Assembly (NCBI RefSeq): GCF_049532985.1
Contig: NZ_CP186693.1
Coordinates: 2,604,001 to 2,668,000, forward strand
DNA from: Promicromonospora sp049532985
Lineage (GTDB): Bacteria > Actinomycetota > Actinomycetes > Actinomycetales > Cellulomonadaceae
Length of the DNA: 64,000 bases
Reading direction: 5' to 3'
Below the pieces are notes generated by a model that was given only the letters and a program-made list of their open reading frames with translations, was not told where the DNA came from and searched no databases. Below are positions 39,812 to 49,410 of the stretch, one piece after another. The stretch's first letter is position 1; each line of letters begins with the position of its first letter. The translations under genes were made by a program, and so were the position numbers.

Positions 39812-41667
39812 GCCGCGGCCTCCGCCACCGCCCGGCCGGTCAGCGGCGCGCCGGCGGCCACGCCCGCCTCCTCGTCCCGCACCGTCACGCCCTGGCTGAG
39901 CCGCAGGGCGCTGTTGACCAGGCCGAGATGGCTGAACGCCTGCGGCACGTTGCCGAGCTGACGGCCGGCAGTCACGTCGTACTCCTCACTGAGGAGGCCC
40001 AGGTCGTTGCGCAGCGTGAGCAGGCGCTCGAACAGCGCCACGGCCTCGTCACGCCGTCCGATCCCGTGCAGCGCGTCGACCAGCCAGAAGTTGCACACGA
40101 GAAACGTCGACTCGTCGCCCGGCAGCCCGTCCACCCGGTCGTCGGCGTCCGTGTCGTACCGGCGCAGGAGCCCGTCCTGACCCAGCTCGCGCTGCACCGC
40201 CTCGACGGTGCCGATCACGCGCGGGTCGTCCCAGGGCAGGAACCCGACCTGCCCGATGAGCAGCAGCGCCGCGTCGAGCCCGTCGGAACCGTAGAACTGC
40301 GTGAAGGTGTTGCGCACCGGGTCGAACCCGTGGGTGCACACCTCCGCATGGATCCGGTCCCGCGCCGCCCGCCACCGCTCGACCGGTTCGCCCGTCAGAC
40401 CACCCTCCTCGACGGCGCGAACCGCGCGGTCGAACCCGACCCACGCCAGGACCCGCGAGTGCACGAACGCGCGCTGTGGTCCGCGCACCTCCCAGAGGCC
40501 GTTGTCCAGGTCGCCCCAGTGCTCCTCCAGGTGGTCGAGCAGCGCGCGCTGCAGCTGCCAGGCCTCCGAGTCGGTCTCCAGCCCGGCCTCGCGGGCGAGG
40601 TGGAGAGCCTCCAGCGTCTCGCCCCACACGTCGAGCTGGAGCTGGCCCACGGCGTCGTTGCCGATCCGGACCGGTGCCGAGCCCTCGTACCCGGGCAGCC
40701 AGCCGATCGTGTACTCGGGCAGACGCCGCCGGCCGTCGAGCCCGTACATGATCTGCAGGTCGGCGGGGTCCCCCGCGACCGCGCGCAGCAGCCACGCGCG
40801 CCACGCGCGTGCCTCGTCGAGGAACCCGGTCCCGACCAGCGCCTGCAGGGTGAACGCGGCGTCACGGAGCCAGCAGTACCGGTAGTCCCAGTTGCGGCTG
40901 CCGCCGATGTCCTCGGGCAGCGACGTCGTCACCGCGGCCGTGATGGCGCCCGTCGGGGCGTAGGTGAGCGCCTTCAGGGTGATCAGAGACCGGTGCACGG
41001 CGTCGGCCCACGGTCCGGAGTACGTGGACCCGGCGACCCACGACCGCCAGAAGTCCTCCGTCTCGGTCAGCGCCTCGTCGGCGTCCACCGGTTCCTTGGT
41101 GGGCAGGTGCGACGCGTGGTGGGTCAGCACGAACGGCACCCGCTCCCCCGGCCCCACCGTGAACCGCGCCCGCAGGACGGAGCCGTCGGCGACGCCGTCG
41201 TGCACCATGCGGACCGGGGTGTCGAGGCGGACCGAGTCCGGTCCGGCCACGGCGCGCAGCGCGGCGCCCTCCTCGGTGACCCAGGGCACCACGTGCCCGT
41301 AGTCGAACCGGAGGCGCAGCTCCGTGGTCACCGTGACCGTCCCGTGGACGCCCTCGACGATGCGCACGAGGTCGGCCTGCTCGCCGCGTGGCGGCATGAG
41401 GTCGATCACCCGGACCCGGCCCTCCGGCAGGTCCCACTCGGTCTCCAGCACCAGGGTGCCGTCCCGGTAGCCACGGCGCGTGCACTCGCCGCCCTGCTCC
41501 GGGCCGAGCCGCCACGAACCGTGGGTCTCGTCGCCGAGCAGCGCGGCGAAGCACGCCGGCGAGTCGAACCGGGGCAGGCACATCCAGTCGATGGACCCGT
41601 CCCTGCCGACCAGCGCCGCGGTCTGGAGATCGCCGACAATTCCGTAATCTTCGATTCGGAGCGTCAT
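39757..41667 (-). CDS. Glycoside hydrolase family 15 protein (glucoamylase/trehalase-like)
   Basis: 636 residues, cytoplasmic. The start MTLRIEDYGIVGDLQTAALV and the following GRDGSIDWMCLPRFDSPACFAALLG are typical of actinobacterial GH15 proteins, some of which are trehalases. The (alpha/alpha)6 catalytic domain from about 240 has GGSRNWDYRYCWLRDAAFTLQAL, then GLWEVRG and FLVCNFWLVDAL near 545. ATG 41667 has no Shine-Dalgarno sequence, so the transcript may be leaderless. It ends inside tam on the opposite strand. Trehalose or maltodextrin breakdown is the likely role. Confidence 0.9.
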   Translation of the reverse strand: MTLRIEDYGIVGDLQTAALVGRDGSIDWMCLPRFDSPACFAALLGDETHGSWRLGPEQGGECTRRGYRDGTLVLETEWDLPEGRVRVIDLMPPRGEQADLVRIVEGVHGTVTVTTELRLRFDYGHVVPWVTEEGAALRAVAGPDSVRLDTPVRMVHDGVADGSVLRARFTVGPGERVPFVLTHHASHLPTKEPVDADEALTETEDFWRSWVAGSTYSGPWADAVHRSLITLKALTYAPTGAITAAVTTSLPEDIGGSRNWDYRYCWLRDAAFTLQALVGTGFLDEARAWRAWLLRAVAGDPADLQIMYGLDGRRRLPEYTIGWLPGYEGSAPVRIGNDAVGQLQLDVWGETLEALHLAREAGLETDSEAWQLQRALLDHLEEHWGDLDNGLWEVRGPQRAFVHSRVLAWVGFDRAVRAVEEGGLTGEPVERWRAARDRIHAEVCTHGFDPVRNTFTQFYGSDGLDAALLLIGQVGFLPWDDPRVIGTVEAVQRELGQDGLLRRYDTDADDRVDGLPGDESTFLVCNFWLVDALHGIGRRDEAVALFERLLTLRNDLGLLSEEYDVTAGRQLGNVPQAFSHLGLVNSALRLSQGVTVRDEEAGVAAGAPLTGRAVAEAAAQPRVATANTRRNASGVP

Positions 41668-41725
41668 CGGTACCAGGTTAGGTTCGGCCCGGCGCCCCCA
41701 CCACGGGACGCCGGGCCGGTGCGGG

Positions 41726-42994
41726 TCAGAACGACGAGGCGTCCATCGCGTACACCCACCGGTAGCCGGGATACTCGCCGAGCGACCAGAGGTAGTCGCG
41801 CGTCGGGTCGTACGACAGGTCCTCGGCACCCACGGTCAGGGCGTTCCCGTGCCGGACGATCGCGCCCGACGGCGCCACGAAGGTGTGCAGGTCACCGTCG
41901 GAGTTCGGGTCCGAGTGGTTCGAGCCGTCGCTCTGCGAGAAGAAGAACTCACCGTTGATCGCGGTGGAGCCCTGCACGCTCTCCAGGTCCGTCCGGTAGG
42001 CCTCGGTGGCCTTGATGATGCCGTCCGAGGCGGGCTTGAGGTACCGGTTCGTGTAGTCGATCGGCACCCGGATGGTGCGCACCTGGGCCCCCGCGGCGAT
42101 GTCGTCCGCGCTGCGGTACTCGCTGACGACCACCGAGTCGGGCGAGCTGGTCCGGTCGAGCGAGACGGACGAGTGCTGCAGCTGCGCGTACCCGCCCACC
42201 GTCGAGTCGGTGAACTTCGCGGTCTGCGGCAGCACGTACTTGTAGTCGAACGCGTGGTAGGTGCCGTCGGACTGCCGGCCCACCGCCGACGACCGCCCCG
42301 TGGAGACCTGCCAGAGGTGGTCGAGGTCGAACACGCGGAAGCCACCGCTCGTGTCCGCGACGTAGAGCAGGTTGCCGTACCACATGATCCCGCCCGCGTG
42401 GACGTTCACCGGCTTGTACGACGGCGCGCTCGTGGTACCGCTCGGCTCGACCAGCAGGACGTGCCGGTAGGGCGGCGCCGACGTGCTCGCCGACAGGTCC
42501 GACACGCTGATGCGGACGCCCTTGTCGATCCCGTCCTCGGCGTGGTCGTACCAGCTCACGAGGTTGAGGCGCTTGCCGTCGTACGTGCCCTCGCCGTAGG
42601 CGTCGGAGCTGGTGGTGATGCCCTGCGGGTACCAGTCGCTGGTGTCCTGGTCGCCCGCGTTCCAGCAGTAGTAGGCGGTGCGGTTCGTCACCGACGGGGC
42701 GCTGTCGCAGCTCGGCGTGCGGTTGGCGTCGGCGGCCACCGCACCCATGGTCACGTTGGGCAGCGCCGCGTCGAGCGCGCCGACCAGGGCCGACGACGTC
42801 TGCGACAGCGTGTAGCGGAAGTTGCCCGCGGTGAGCGGCGTCGCGGCGGCCGCGACGGCGGTCTCGGCTGCGGTCTCGGCTGCGGTCTCGGCCTGCGGGG
42901 TGGACTGACGTGCGGTGGCCTGGCCCGCGGTGGCGAGCACGACGGCCAGCCCGAGGCTCGCGGCGATGAGTGCGGATCGACGGTGACGGCGCAT
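41726..42994 (-). CDS. Secreted protein of unknown function
   Basis: 422 residues. Signal peptide MRRHRRSALIAASLGLAVVL with cleavage near ATARQ; a short AETAAETAAETA repeat follows. The rest is a beta-rich sequence (GIMWYGNLLYVADTSGGFRVFDL, YLWSLGEYPGYRWVYAM) suggestive of a propeller that reports or binds extracellular ligands. I cannot name a family. ATG 42994 follows AAGGAG. It diverges from the SGNH esterase at 43201 and shares an AT-rich promoter gap with it. Confidence 0.75.
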   Translation of the reverse strand: MRRHRRSALIAASLGLAVVLATAGQATARQSTPQAETAAETAAETAVAAAATPLTAGNFRYTLSQTSSALVGALDAALPNVTMGAVAADANRTPSCDSAPSVTNRTAYYCWNAGDQDTSDWYPQGITTSSDAYGEGTYDGKRLNLVSWYDHAEDGIDKGVRISVSDLSASTSAPPYRHVLLVEPSGTTSAPSYKPVNVHAGGIMWYGNLLYVADTSGGFRVFDLDHLWQVSTGRSSAVGRQSDGTYHAFDYKYVLPQTAKFTDSTVGGYAQLQHSSVSLDRTSSPDSVVVSEYRSADDIAAGAQVRTIRVPIDYTNRYLKPASDGIIKATEAYRTDLESVQGSTAINGEFFFSQSDGSNHSDPNSDGDLHTFVAPSGAIVRHGNALTVGAEDLSYDPTRDYLWSLGEYPGYRWVYAMDASSF

Positions 42995-43200
42995 GCTGGT
43001 CTCCTTGCACGAAGGGACGGTTGCCCGCACACCGTATGAAGCGGACATGCTCGCAGGCCAGCAAAAAGTCACCCGGAAAGGCATGACAGCGTTGACAGTC
43101 GGTTGCCCGGGTCCTAGGTTCCGTCTGGCGGGGGGGCGCGTACAGCCACCACGCCGTGTTCTCGATCAATGACGACTCGAGCAGCGAAGCGGGTGGACCG

Positions 43201-44469
43201 ATGGTGTTCCGAGACCTTGCACGAACCTTGATCACGCTCCTGACGGCGACCGGGGTCGCCGTCGGTGGCAGTGTCACGGCGGGTGCGTCCGCGCACGACG
43301 CCGACGAGTGGTCGACCGCGTGGACGCAGTCGCAGCAGCGCGCCTCGGGGCTGAGCCCGGAGACGTTCCAGAACAGATCAGTCCGGGTCGTGACCCGGCT
43401 GACGCAGGGCGGTCCGGCCCTGCGCGTGCGGCTGCAGAACCAGTTCGGCAGCGAGCCCCTGGTCGTGGACGCCACGACCGCAGGACTGAGCGCCGGGGGT
43501 GCCGCCGTCCGTCCCGAGAGCATCCGGACGGTCACCTTCGGCGGTTCGGCCTCGGTGTCGATCCCGGCCGGCGGCGAGGTCTGGAGCGATCCGGTGCAGC
43601 TGGCGACGTCGGCCATGGACGACCTGGCCGTGAGCTTCTACCTGGCGAACCCGACCCGGATGATGCTGCACGACCTGGCCGGGCGCACCAACTACTTCTC
43701 GGCGCCGGGCGGCGGGAACACGACCGCCGACACGTCGGGCGGTGCCTTTCCCGAGTCGCACGGCTGGACCTACCTGGTCAGTGCCGTGGACGTGCTCGGC
43801 CCCGACGTGGCCGGCACGGTGGTCGCCTACGGCAGCTCGGTGGTGGACGGCGTGGGCGCGGACAACTGCGGCGTCGGCTGCCCGCCGCCGCCCGTCTTCC
43901 AGCGCTGGACCGACACGCTCGCGCAGCGGGTGGTGGACGAGCTCCCGCCCGACCGTCAGGTGGCCGTCGTCAACGAGGGCATCTCCGGGACGACGGCGGC
44001 CCCGGCGTGCGGCAGCGGCGGGCTGGACGGTGTCTCGCGCCTGGACCGCGACGTGCTGGCGCTGCACGACGTGCGGGCGGTCATCTACTACTACGGGACC
44101 AACGACATCGCGAACAACTGCAGCGCCGAGACGATCCTCGCGGCCTACCGGGACACGTTCGCCCGTCTGCGCGCGGCCGGGATCAAGGTGTTCGTCACGC
44201 CGATCACGCCGCGGCCCGGCTACACGGCCGAGCAGAACGCGCGGCGCGCCGTCGTGAACGAGTTCGTCCGGGCCGGCGGCAACTGCTCGGGCACGTGCGA
44301 CGGGGTCTTCGACTTCGACGCCGTGCTGCGGGACCCGCAGAACCCGAACTCCATCTACCCGCCGTACGACACGGGCGACGGGGTCCACGCGAACATCGCC
44401 GGGCAGACCGCGATCGCCCGGTCGGTGCCGCTCGGTCGCCTCTGGCGCGCGATGCTCGCCGGCCGCTGA
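43201..44469 (+). CDS. Secreted SGNH/GDSL-family esterase
   Basis: 422 residues. Signal peptide ITLLTATGVAVGGSVTAGAS after a short charged start. A beta-sandwich N-terminal part (about 40-195) leads into an SGNH domain: block I reads VVAYGSSVVDGVG, with Ser-Ser in place of the usual Asp-Ser; NEGISGTT, YYYGTNDIANN and DTGDGVHANIAGQ supply the Gly, Asn and Asp-His blocks. Four cysteines near NCGVGC and NCSGTC may form disulfides. The role is acyl-ester or lipid hydrolysis outside the cell. Confidence 0.88.
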   Translation: MVFRDLARTLITLLTATGVAVGGSVTAGASAHDADEWSTAWTQSQQRASGLSPETFQNRSVRVVTRLTQGGPALRVRLQNQFGSEPLVVDATTAGLSAGGAAVRPESIRTVTFGGSASVSIPAGGEVWSDPVQLATSAMDDLAVSFYLANPTRMMLHDLAGRTNYFSAPGGGNTTADTSGGAFPESHGWTYLVSAVDVLGPDVAGTVVAYGSSVVDGVGADNCGVGCPPPPVFQRWTDTLAQRVVDELPPDRQVAVVNEGISGTTAAPACGSGGLDGVSRLDRDVLALHDVRAVIYYYGTNDIANNCSAETILAAYRDTFARLRAAGIKVFVTPITPRPGYTAEQNARRAVVNEFVRAGGNCSGTCDGVFDFDAVLRDPQNPNSIYPPYDTGDGVHANIAGQTAIARSVPLGRLWRAMLAGR

Positions 44470-44474
44470 CGGCC

Positions 44475-44519
44475 GAGGGGCCGTCGCCCTTCCCGTGCTG
44501 GGAAGGGCGACGGCCCCTC
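44475..44519. terminator. Bidirectional hairpin terminator, 20-bp perfect stem
   Basis: Arms 44475-44494 and 44500-44519 with loop GTGCT, between the convergent SGNH and SDR genes. A degenerate part copy (CCGGGAAGGGCGCCAGCCCCTC) follows. Confidence 0.75.
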
Positions 44520-44569
44520 GTGCCGGGAAGGGCGCCAGCCCCTCACCTACCGACGTCCGGTGCGGCCGG

Positions 44570-45439
44570 TCAGCGTCCCGTGAGGGCCTGCGTCAGCGGG
44601 TCGTCGCTGCCCGCCGGCAGCACCCGGAGCCGTCGCGCCGTCGCCGCCGTCCCCTCGGCCGCCACCTGCGCGGCCCGTTCCCTGAGCGACGCCGGGGTGT
44701 CGTCCGACACCCGCAGGAACCACCCGGAGCACGCGTCGAGCTCACCGGCCGCGATGGCGTTCACGACGTCCGTCACGCGCTCGACCGGGGTCCAGTCGGT
44801 GCGCCCCTGGTGCAGGGTCATGCCCGTCGACATGTCGGTCCGCACCACGCCGGGAGCGAGCTCGAAGACCCGCAGGCCGTGCCGGAACCCGTCGTCGTGG
44901 AGGTTCGCCCCCAGGCGGAGCAGGGCGGTCTTGCTCGCGTTGTACGCCGAGCTGCCGCCGCGCATCTCGTGGGAGCTCGCACCCGAGGCCAGGTCGACGA
45001 CGCGCCCGCCGCCGCGGGCGATCATGCCGGGCACCACGCAGCGGTCGAAGAGGAACGGCCCGCGGACGTTGGTCTCGAACACCGACCACCACTCGTCCGG
45101 GTCGGCCTCCCACAGCGGGTGCTCGGACTCGAGCGCGCCCGCGTTGTTGACCAGCAGGTCGATCGACCCGAGCGCGCTCTCCACCTGGTCGACCGCGGCG
45201 CGCACCGCCGCGGCGTCGGCGACGTCGGCGGTCGCCTCGACCGCCGTCACGCCGAGCGCACGCACCTCGGCCGCGACGGACCGCAGCCGGTCCGCGTCCC
45301 GCGCGAGCAGGGCGACGTCCAGCCCTGCCCGCGCGAGACCCAGTGCGATCTCCCGGCCGATCCCGCGCGAGGCGCCGGTGACGAGCGCTGTCCGCGCCGG
45401 CGGCACCGGGGTGTCGGCAGTGCGGTCCGGCTCAGCCAC
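44570..45439 (-). CDS. Short-chain dehydrogenase/reductase
   Basis: 289 residues. TGASRGIG (near 22), NNAG near 100, and S-x-YNASK near 150 identify a classical SDR with NADP preference plausible from the Arg after TGAS. The substrate is unknown. It begins inside the last 8 bp of pheT (GTG 45439), so it rides on the pheST transcript. Nothing links it functionally to tRNA charging. Confidence 0.88.
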   Translation of the reverse strand: MAEPDRTADTPVPPARTALVTGASRGIGREIALGLARAGLDVALLARDADRLRSVAAEVRALGVTAVEATADVADAAAVRAAVDQVESALGSIDLLVNNAGALESEHPLWEADPDEWWSVFETNVRGPFLFDRCVVPGMIARGGGRVVDLASGASSHEMRGGSSAYNASKTALLRLGANLHDDGFRHGLRVFELAPGVVRTDMSTGMTLHQGRTDWTPVERVTDVVNAIAAGELDACSGWFLRVSDDTPASLRERAAQVAAEGTAATARRLRVLPAGSDDPLTQALTGR

Positions 45440-47990
45440 GCAGCACCGCTCCGACCCGCTCCGCGGCCGACGCCACGACGGCGTCGCGCACCGCGCGGAC
45501 CTCCTGGGCGGACAGGGTCCGGTCCGCGGCCCGCAGCCGGAGCGAGTAGGCGAGGGACTTCTGCCCCGCGCCCACCTGCTCGCCCGTGAAGACGTCGAAC
45601 AACGCCACCTCTTCCAGCAGGTCGCCGGCGCCGGCCACGATGGCCGCCCGCACGGCCTCGGCCGGGACGGCACCGTCGACCACGAACGCGAAGTCCTCCT
45701 TGGCGGCCGGGAACGCCGAGACGGGTGTCGCCGCGACGGGCTCCCCCGACGCCGCGCCGACCAGGACGGTCAGGTCCACCTCGAACGCCGCCGCGCGGGC
45801 CGGTAGCCCGAGCGCCTCGACGACCTTGGGGTGCAGCTCACCGGCGTGACCGACCACCGTGCCGTCCGTCAGCTCCAGCCGCGCGCAGCGTCCCGGGTGC
45901 CACGGCATCCGGTCCGTGTCCGGGACCACGACGACCTCGGCCCCGGCCCGCTCGGCCACCAGGCGAGCGGCCGCGAGGGCGTCCTCCCAGCCCGCGGCGC
46001 GACCCGCGCCCCACCAGCCGGCGAGCTCGCGCCGGCCGGTCAGGACGCCCGCGACCTGCCGCGGCTGGTCCGGGACTGCGGCCGCGAGGGCCGCGAGCTG
46101 CTCGTCGGTGGGCCGGACGCCCCCGGGCAGCGCCGGCGCCGCGGGGGCGCCGGGCGTCGGACGCGTGACCAGGCCGATCTCGTACACGGCGAGGTCGGTC
46201 AGACCGCGCGACACGTTGCGGCGCACCGTGTCGAGCAGGGTGACCAGCAGGTTCGTCCGCATGAGCGGCTTGTCGTCGGCCATCGGGTTGGCGAGCCGGA
46301 GCGAGGCGCGCCGCTCGTCGTCGGCCGCCAGCCCCAGGGCGTCGTACTCGGGCGTGCCGACGAACGGGTAGCTGAGCGTCTCGACGAAGCCCGCCTCGGC
46401 GAGCGAGCGGGCGACCGAGCGGCGGATGCGCTGCTCGGCGGTGAGCCCGCGGCCGCCCGGGGCGGACGGGAGCACCGACGGCACCTGGTCGTAGCCCTGG
46501 ATGCGCACGACCTCCTCGACCAGGTCTGCCGGGCCGGCCAGGTCGGGCCGCCACGTGGGCGGGGTGACCGTGAGCACGCTCTCGCCGGCGGGCTCGACCG
46601 TCGCGCCGATCTCCTCGAGCGTGCTGCGTACCTGCTCGGGCGTGTACGACACGCCCGAGAGCCGCGTGGGCTCGGAGACCTTGAGCTCGATGGGCTGCGG
46701 CCGGGACGCTGCGGTCTCGTCGAGGTCGCTCACGGCCGGGTCGGCGGTTCCGCCGCCCAGCTCGACCAGGAGGTCGACCACGCGCTGCGCCGCGACCGGC
46801 GGCAGGAGCGGGTCGACGCCGCGCTCGAACCGCTTGGCCGCCTCGCTGGACAGCTTGTGCCGGCGCGAGGTGCGGGCGACCGTGATCTGGTCGAAGTGGG
46901 CCGCCTCGACGAGCACGTCCGTCGTGGTGTCGCTGACCTCCGAGGAGGCCCCGCCCATCACGCCTGCGAGGCCCAGCACCCGGCTGCCCGCACCGTCGGG
47001 CGAGTCGGTGATCAGCAGGTCCTCGGCGTCCAGGGCGCGGTCGACGTCGTCCAGCGTGGTGAGGCGCTCGCCCGGCGCGGCCCGGCGGACCAGGATCGGT
47101 GCCGCGACCTTGGCCAGGTCGTAGGCGTGCAGCGGCTGCCCGAGGTCGAGCATCACGTAGTTCGTGACGTCGACCGCCAGCGAGATGGAGCGCATGCCGG
47201 AGCCCTCGAGGCGGTGCTTCATCCACGCGGGCGTGGGCGCGGCGGGGTCGATGCCGCGCACGATGCGCGTCACGAACCGGTCGCAGCCCACGACGCCGTT
47301 GATCGGCGCGTCGTCCTGCACCCGCACCTCGAACCCGTCCGGGGTCGCGGCTGGCTCGGTGCCCGTGGGCAGGCCGCGGTCGGTGAACTTCGCACCCGTG
47401 GAGTGGGCGTACTCGCGTGCCACGCCGCGGTAGCTGAACGCGTAGCCGCGGTCGGGGGTCACGTTGATCTCCAGGACCTCGTCGCCGAGGCCGAGGAGCG
47501 CGATCGCGTCCTGCCCCGGAGTGAGGTCCGCGGCGTCGAAGCCGTTGCGGGTCAGGACGAGGATGCCGTCGTGGTCCTCCCCGATGCCGAGCTCGCGCAC
47601 CGAGCAGATCATGCCGTCGGACACGTGCCCGTACGTCTTGCGCGCGGCGATCGGGAACGGGCCGGGCAGCACCGTCCCGGGCAGCGCGACCACGACATGG
47701 TCGCCCACGGCGAAGTTGTGCGCGCCGCAGACGATGCCCCGCGCACCCTGCTCGTCGTTGTGCTCCGGCCCGACGTCGACCCGGCACCAGTTGATCGTCT
47801 TGCCGTTCTTCTGCGGCTCGGGGGTCATCTCGAGCACGCGGCCCACCACGAGGGGGCCGGTCACGGCCGCCCCGTGGATCGCCTCCTCCTCCAGCCCCAC
47901 CTTCACGAGGTCCGCGGCGAGCTGCTCGGCGGTCAGGTCAGCGGGCAGCTCGACGTGGTCCGCGAGCCAGTCCTTCACGATGAGGGGCAC
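45432..47990 (-). CDS. pheT: Phenylalanine--tRNA ligase beta subunit
   Basis: 852 residues, normal for the bacterial beta subunit. The N-terminal tRNA-binding OB domain (about 40-150) includes GRVLEMTPEPQKNGK and VCGAHNFAVGD; then the B3/B4 editing domain (about 210-380), B5 (about 410-480, SSEAAKRFERGVDP), the inactive synthetase core and the C-terminal ferredoxin-like anticodon domain (from about 755, PVSAFPAAKEDFAFVVD). GTG 47990 lies one base after the pheS stop and follows GGAG. Confidence 0.96.
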   Translation of the reverse strand: MPLIVKDWLADHVELPADLTAEQLAADLVKVGLEEEAIHGAAVTGPLVVGRVLEMTPEPQKNGKTINWCRVDVGPEHNDEQGARGIVCGAHNFAVGDHVVVALPGTVLPGPFPIAARKTYGHVSDGMICSVRELGIGEDHDGILVLTRNGFDAADLTPGQDAIALLGLGDEVLEINVTPDRGYAFSYRGVAREYAHSTGAKFTDRGLPTGTEPAATPDGFEVRVQDDAPINGVVGCDRFVTRIVRGIDPAAPTPAWMKHRLEGSGMRSISLAVDVTNYVMLDLGQPLHAYDLAKVAAPILVRRAAPGERLTTLDDVDRALDAEDLLITDSPDGAGSRVLGLAGVMGGASSEVSDTTTDVLVEAAHFDQITVARTSRRHKLSSEAAKRFERGVDPLLPPVAAQRVVDLLVELGGGTADPAVSDLDETAASRPQPIELKVSEPTRLSGVSYTPEQVRSTLEEIGATVEPAGESVLTVTPPTWRPDLAGPADLVEEVVRIQGYDQVPSVLPSAPGGRGLTAEQRIRRSVARSLAEAGFVETLSYPFVGTPEYDALGLAADDERRASLRLANPMADDKPLMRTNLLVTLLDTVRRNVSRGLTDLAVYEIGLVTRPTPGAPAAPALPGGVRPTDEQLAALAAAVPDQPRQVAGVLTGRRELAGWWGAGRAAGWEDALAAARLVAERAGAEVVVVPDTDRMPWHPGRCARLELTDGTVVGHAGELHPKVVEALGLPARAAAFEVDLTVLVGAASGEPVAATPVSAFPAAKEDFAFVVDGAVPAEAVRAAIVAGAGDLLEEVALFDVFTGEQVGAGQKSLAYSLRLRAADRTLSAQEVRAVRDAVVASAAERVGAVLRG

Positions 47991-47991
47991 T

Positions 47992-49059
47992 TCAGATCTC
48001 CGTCCCGAACTGGGTGGAGAAGCGCACGTCGCCCTCCACGATGTCGTGCATGTCCGCGATCGAGTGGCGCAGCATGAGCGTGCGCTCGATGCCCATGCCG
48101 AACGCGAACCCCGTGTACTCCTCCGGGTCGACGCCCGCGGCTCGCAGCACGTTCGGGTTGACCATGCCGCAGCCACCCCACTCGATCCAGCCGGCGCCAC
48201 CCTTCTTCTGGGGGAACCACAGGTCCATCTCGGCGGACGGCTCGGTGAACGGGAAGAACGCCGGACGCAGGCGCGTCCTGGCCTCCGGGCCGAACATCGC
48301 CCGCGCGAACGCGTCCAGGGTGCCCACGAGGTTCGCCATGGTCAGCCCCTTGTCCACCGCGAGGCCCTCGACCTGGTGGAACACCGGGGTGTGGGTCTGG
48401 TCCAGCGCGTCCGTGCGGAACGTCCGCCCGGGGCAGGCGACGTACAGGGGCACGCCACGCTCCAGGAGCGAACGCGCCTGGACGGGGGACGTGTGGGTGC
48501 GCAGCACGAGGTTCGACTCGGCGCCGTCCTGGCCGGCGACGTAGAACGTGTCCTGCATCTGCCGTGCCGGGTGGTCGGGCCCGAAGTTCAGCGCGTCGAA
48601 GTTGAACCACTCGGCCTCGACCTCGGGCCCGTCGGCGATCTCCCAGCCGAGGCCCACGAAGAAGTCCGCGATGCGCTCCTGGACCAGCTCGATCGGGTGC
48701 CGCGCGCCCGCCGTCGTACGCCGGACCGGGAGGGTGACGTCGACCGTCTCCTCCACGAGGACGCGGGCGTCACGCTCGGCCTCGAGCTCCGCCTGCCGCG
48801 ACGCGATCGCCTGGTTGATCCTGCCGCGCCGCGGGCCGACCAGCTTGCCGGCCTTCGCCTTGTCAGGGCCGGGCAGCGCGCCGATGCCCCGGTTGGCGAG
48901 GGCCAGGGCGCTGCGGTCCCCGGTGTGCTGGGTGCGGACGGACTTCAGGGCGTCGAGGTCGCCCGCCTGGGCGATGTCGTCGAGGGCCGCCTTGACCGCG
49001 GCGTCGAGCGCCGCCTCGTCCAGCGGATCGATGGGTGCCTTCTCTTCGGGCGTGGACAT
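47992..49059 (-). CDS. pheS: Phenylalanine--tRNA ligase alpha subunit
   Basis: Catalytic subunit of the (alpha-beta)2 enzyme. 355 residues: N-terminal coiled coil (about 15-95), motif 2 region RTHTSPVQAR and CPGRTFRTDALDQTHTPVFHQVEG (near 190-230), and motif 3 GFAFGMGIERTLMLRH near 325. ATG 49059 follows AGGAAGG. The 300-bp region upstream shows no T-box and no phenylalanine-rich leader. Confidence 0.96.
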   Translation of the reverse strand: MSTPEEKAPIDPLDEAALDAAVKAALDDIAQAGDLDALKSVRTQHTGDRSALALANRGIGALPGPDKAKAGKLVGPRRGRINQAIASRQAELEAERDARVLVEETVDVTLPVRRTTAGARHPIELVQERIADFFVGLGWEIADGPEVEAEWFNFDALNFGPDHPARQMQDTFYVAGQDGAESNLVLRTHTSPVQARSLLERGVPLYVACPGRTFRTDALDQTHTPVFHQVEGLAVDKGLTMANLVGTLDAFARAMFGPEARTRLRPAFFPFTEPSAEMDLWFPQKKGGAGWIEWGGCGMVNPNVLRAAGVDPEEYTGFAFGMGIERTLMLRHSIADMHDIVEGDVRFSTQFGTEI

Positions 49060-49358
49060 GCTTGCCTTCCTGGCGGATTCGGGAGCCGGCGCCGCCCCCT
49101 GCCCGGGGACCCGTACCGGCATCTGAAGTCTAGGTGCCCGCCAGGGCTCAGGACGCGTTGTCCACAGGGCAGCTCAGTGCCCGCGCGCAGCGGTGGCCGC
49201 GCAGCCCGTGGCGGGCTGCGTAAATCGGCGGGTCAACGGCTGCATGCCGTCATCATTCCATGCCCCCTCGGCGGCCGGCAACGTGGTTCCCGTGGTGCGG
49301 TCGCGCAGCGCTTGGCACACTTTTTCGAGTGTCAGCGGCTCGGCGTAGCGTCTGCGAT
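49060..49358. other. Gap before pheS
   Basis: About 300 bp that must hold the pheST promoter. The only structure I see is a 9-bp hairpin at 49200-49220 (CGCAGCCCG-TGG-CGGGCTGCG) without a T tract. Short open frames on the minus strand, one starting near 49270, are not convincing genes. Confidence 0.4.
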
Positions 49359-49399
49359 GTCGCCACGGCCGGGGCGGCCCTGGTCCCGGTCGTGGCGAC
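49359..49399 (-). terminator. Hairpin terminator after the TetR gene
   Basis: 15-bp stem (49359-49373 and 49385-49399, one G-T wobble), 11-base loop, 12 bp beyond the TetR stop. Confidence 0.6.
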
Positions 49400-49410
49400 G
49401 GCACGCCGAG

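Noticed and set aside
49060..49410. T-box or phenylalanine attenuator before pheST
   Set aside because: No T-box core, no Phe-rich leader peptide and no hairpin with a T tract could be found on the minus strand.
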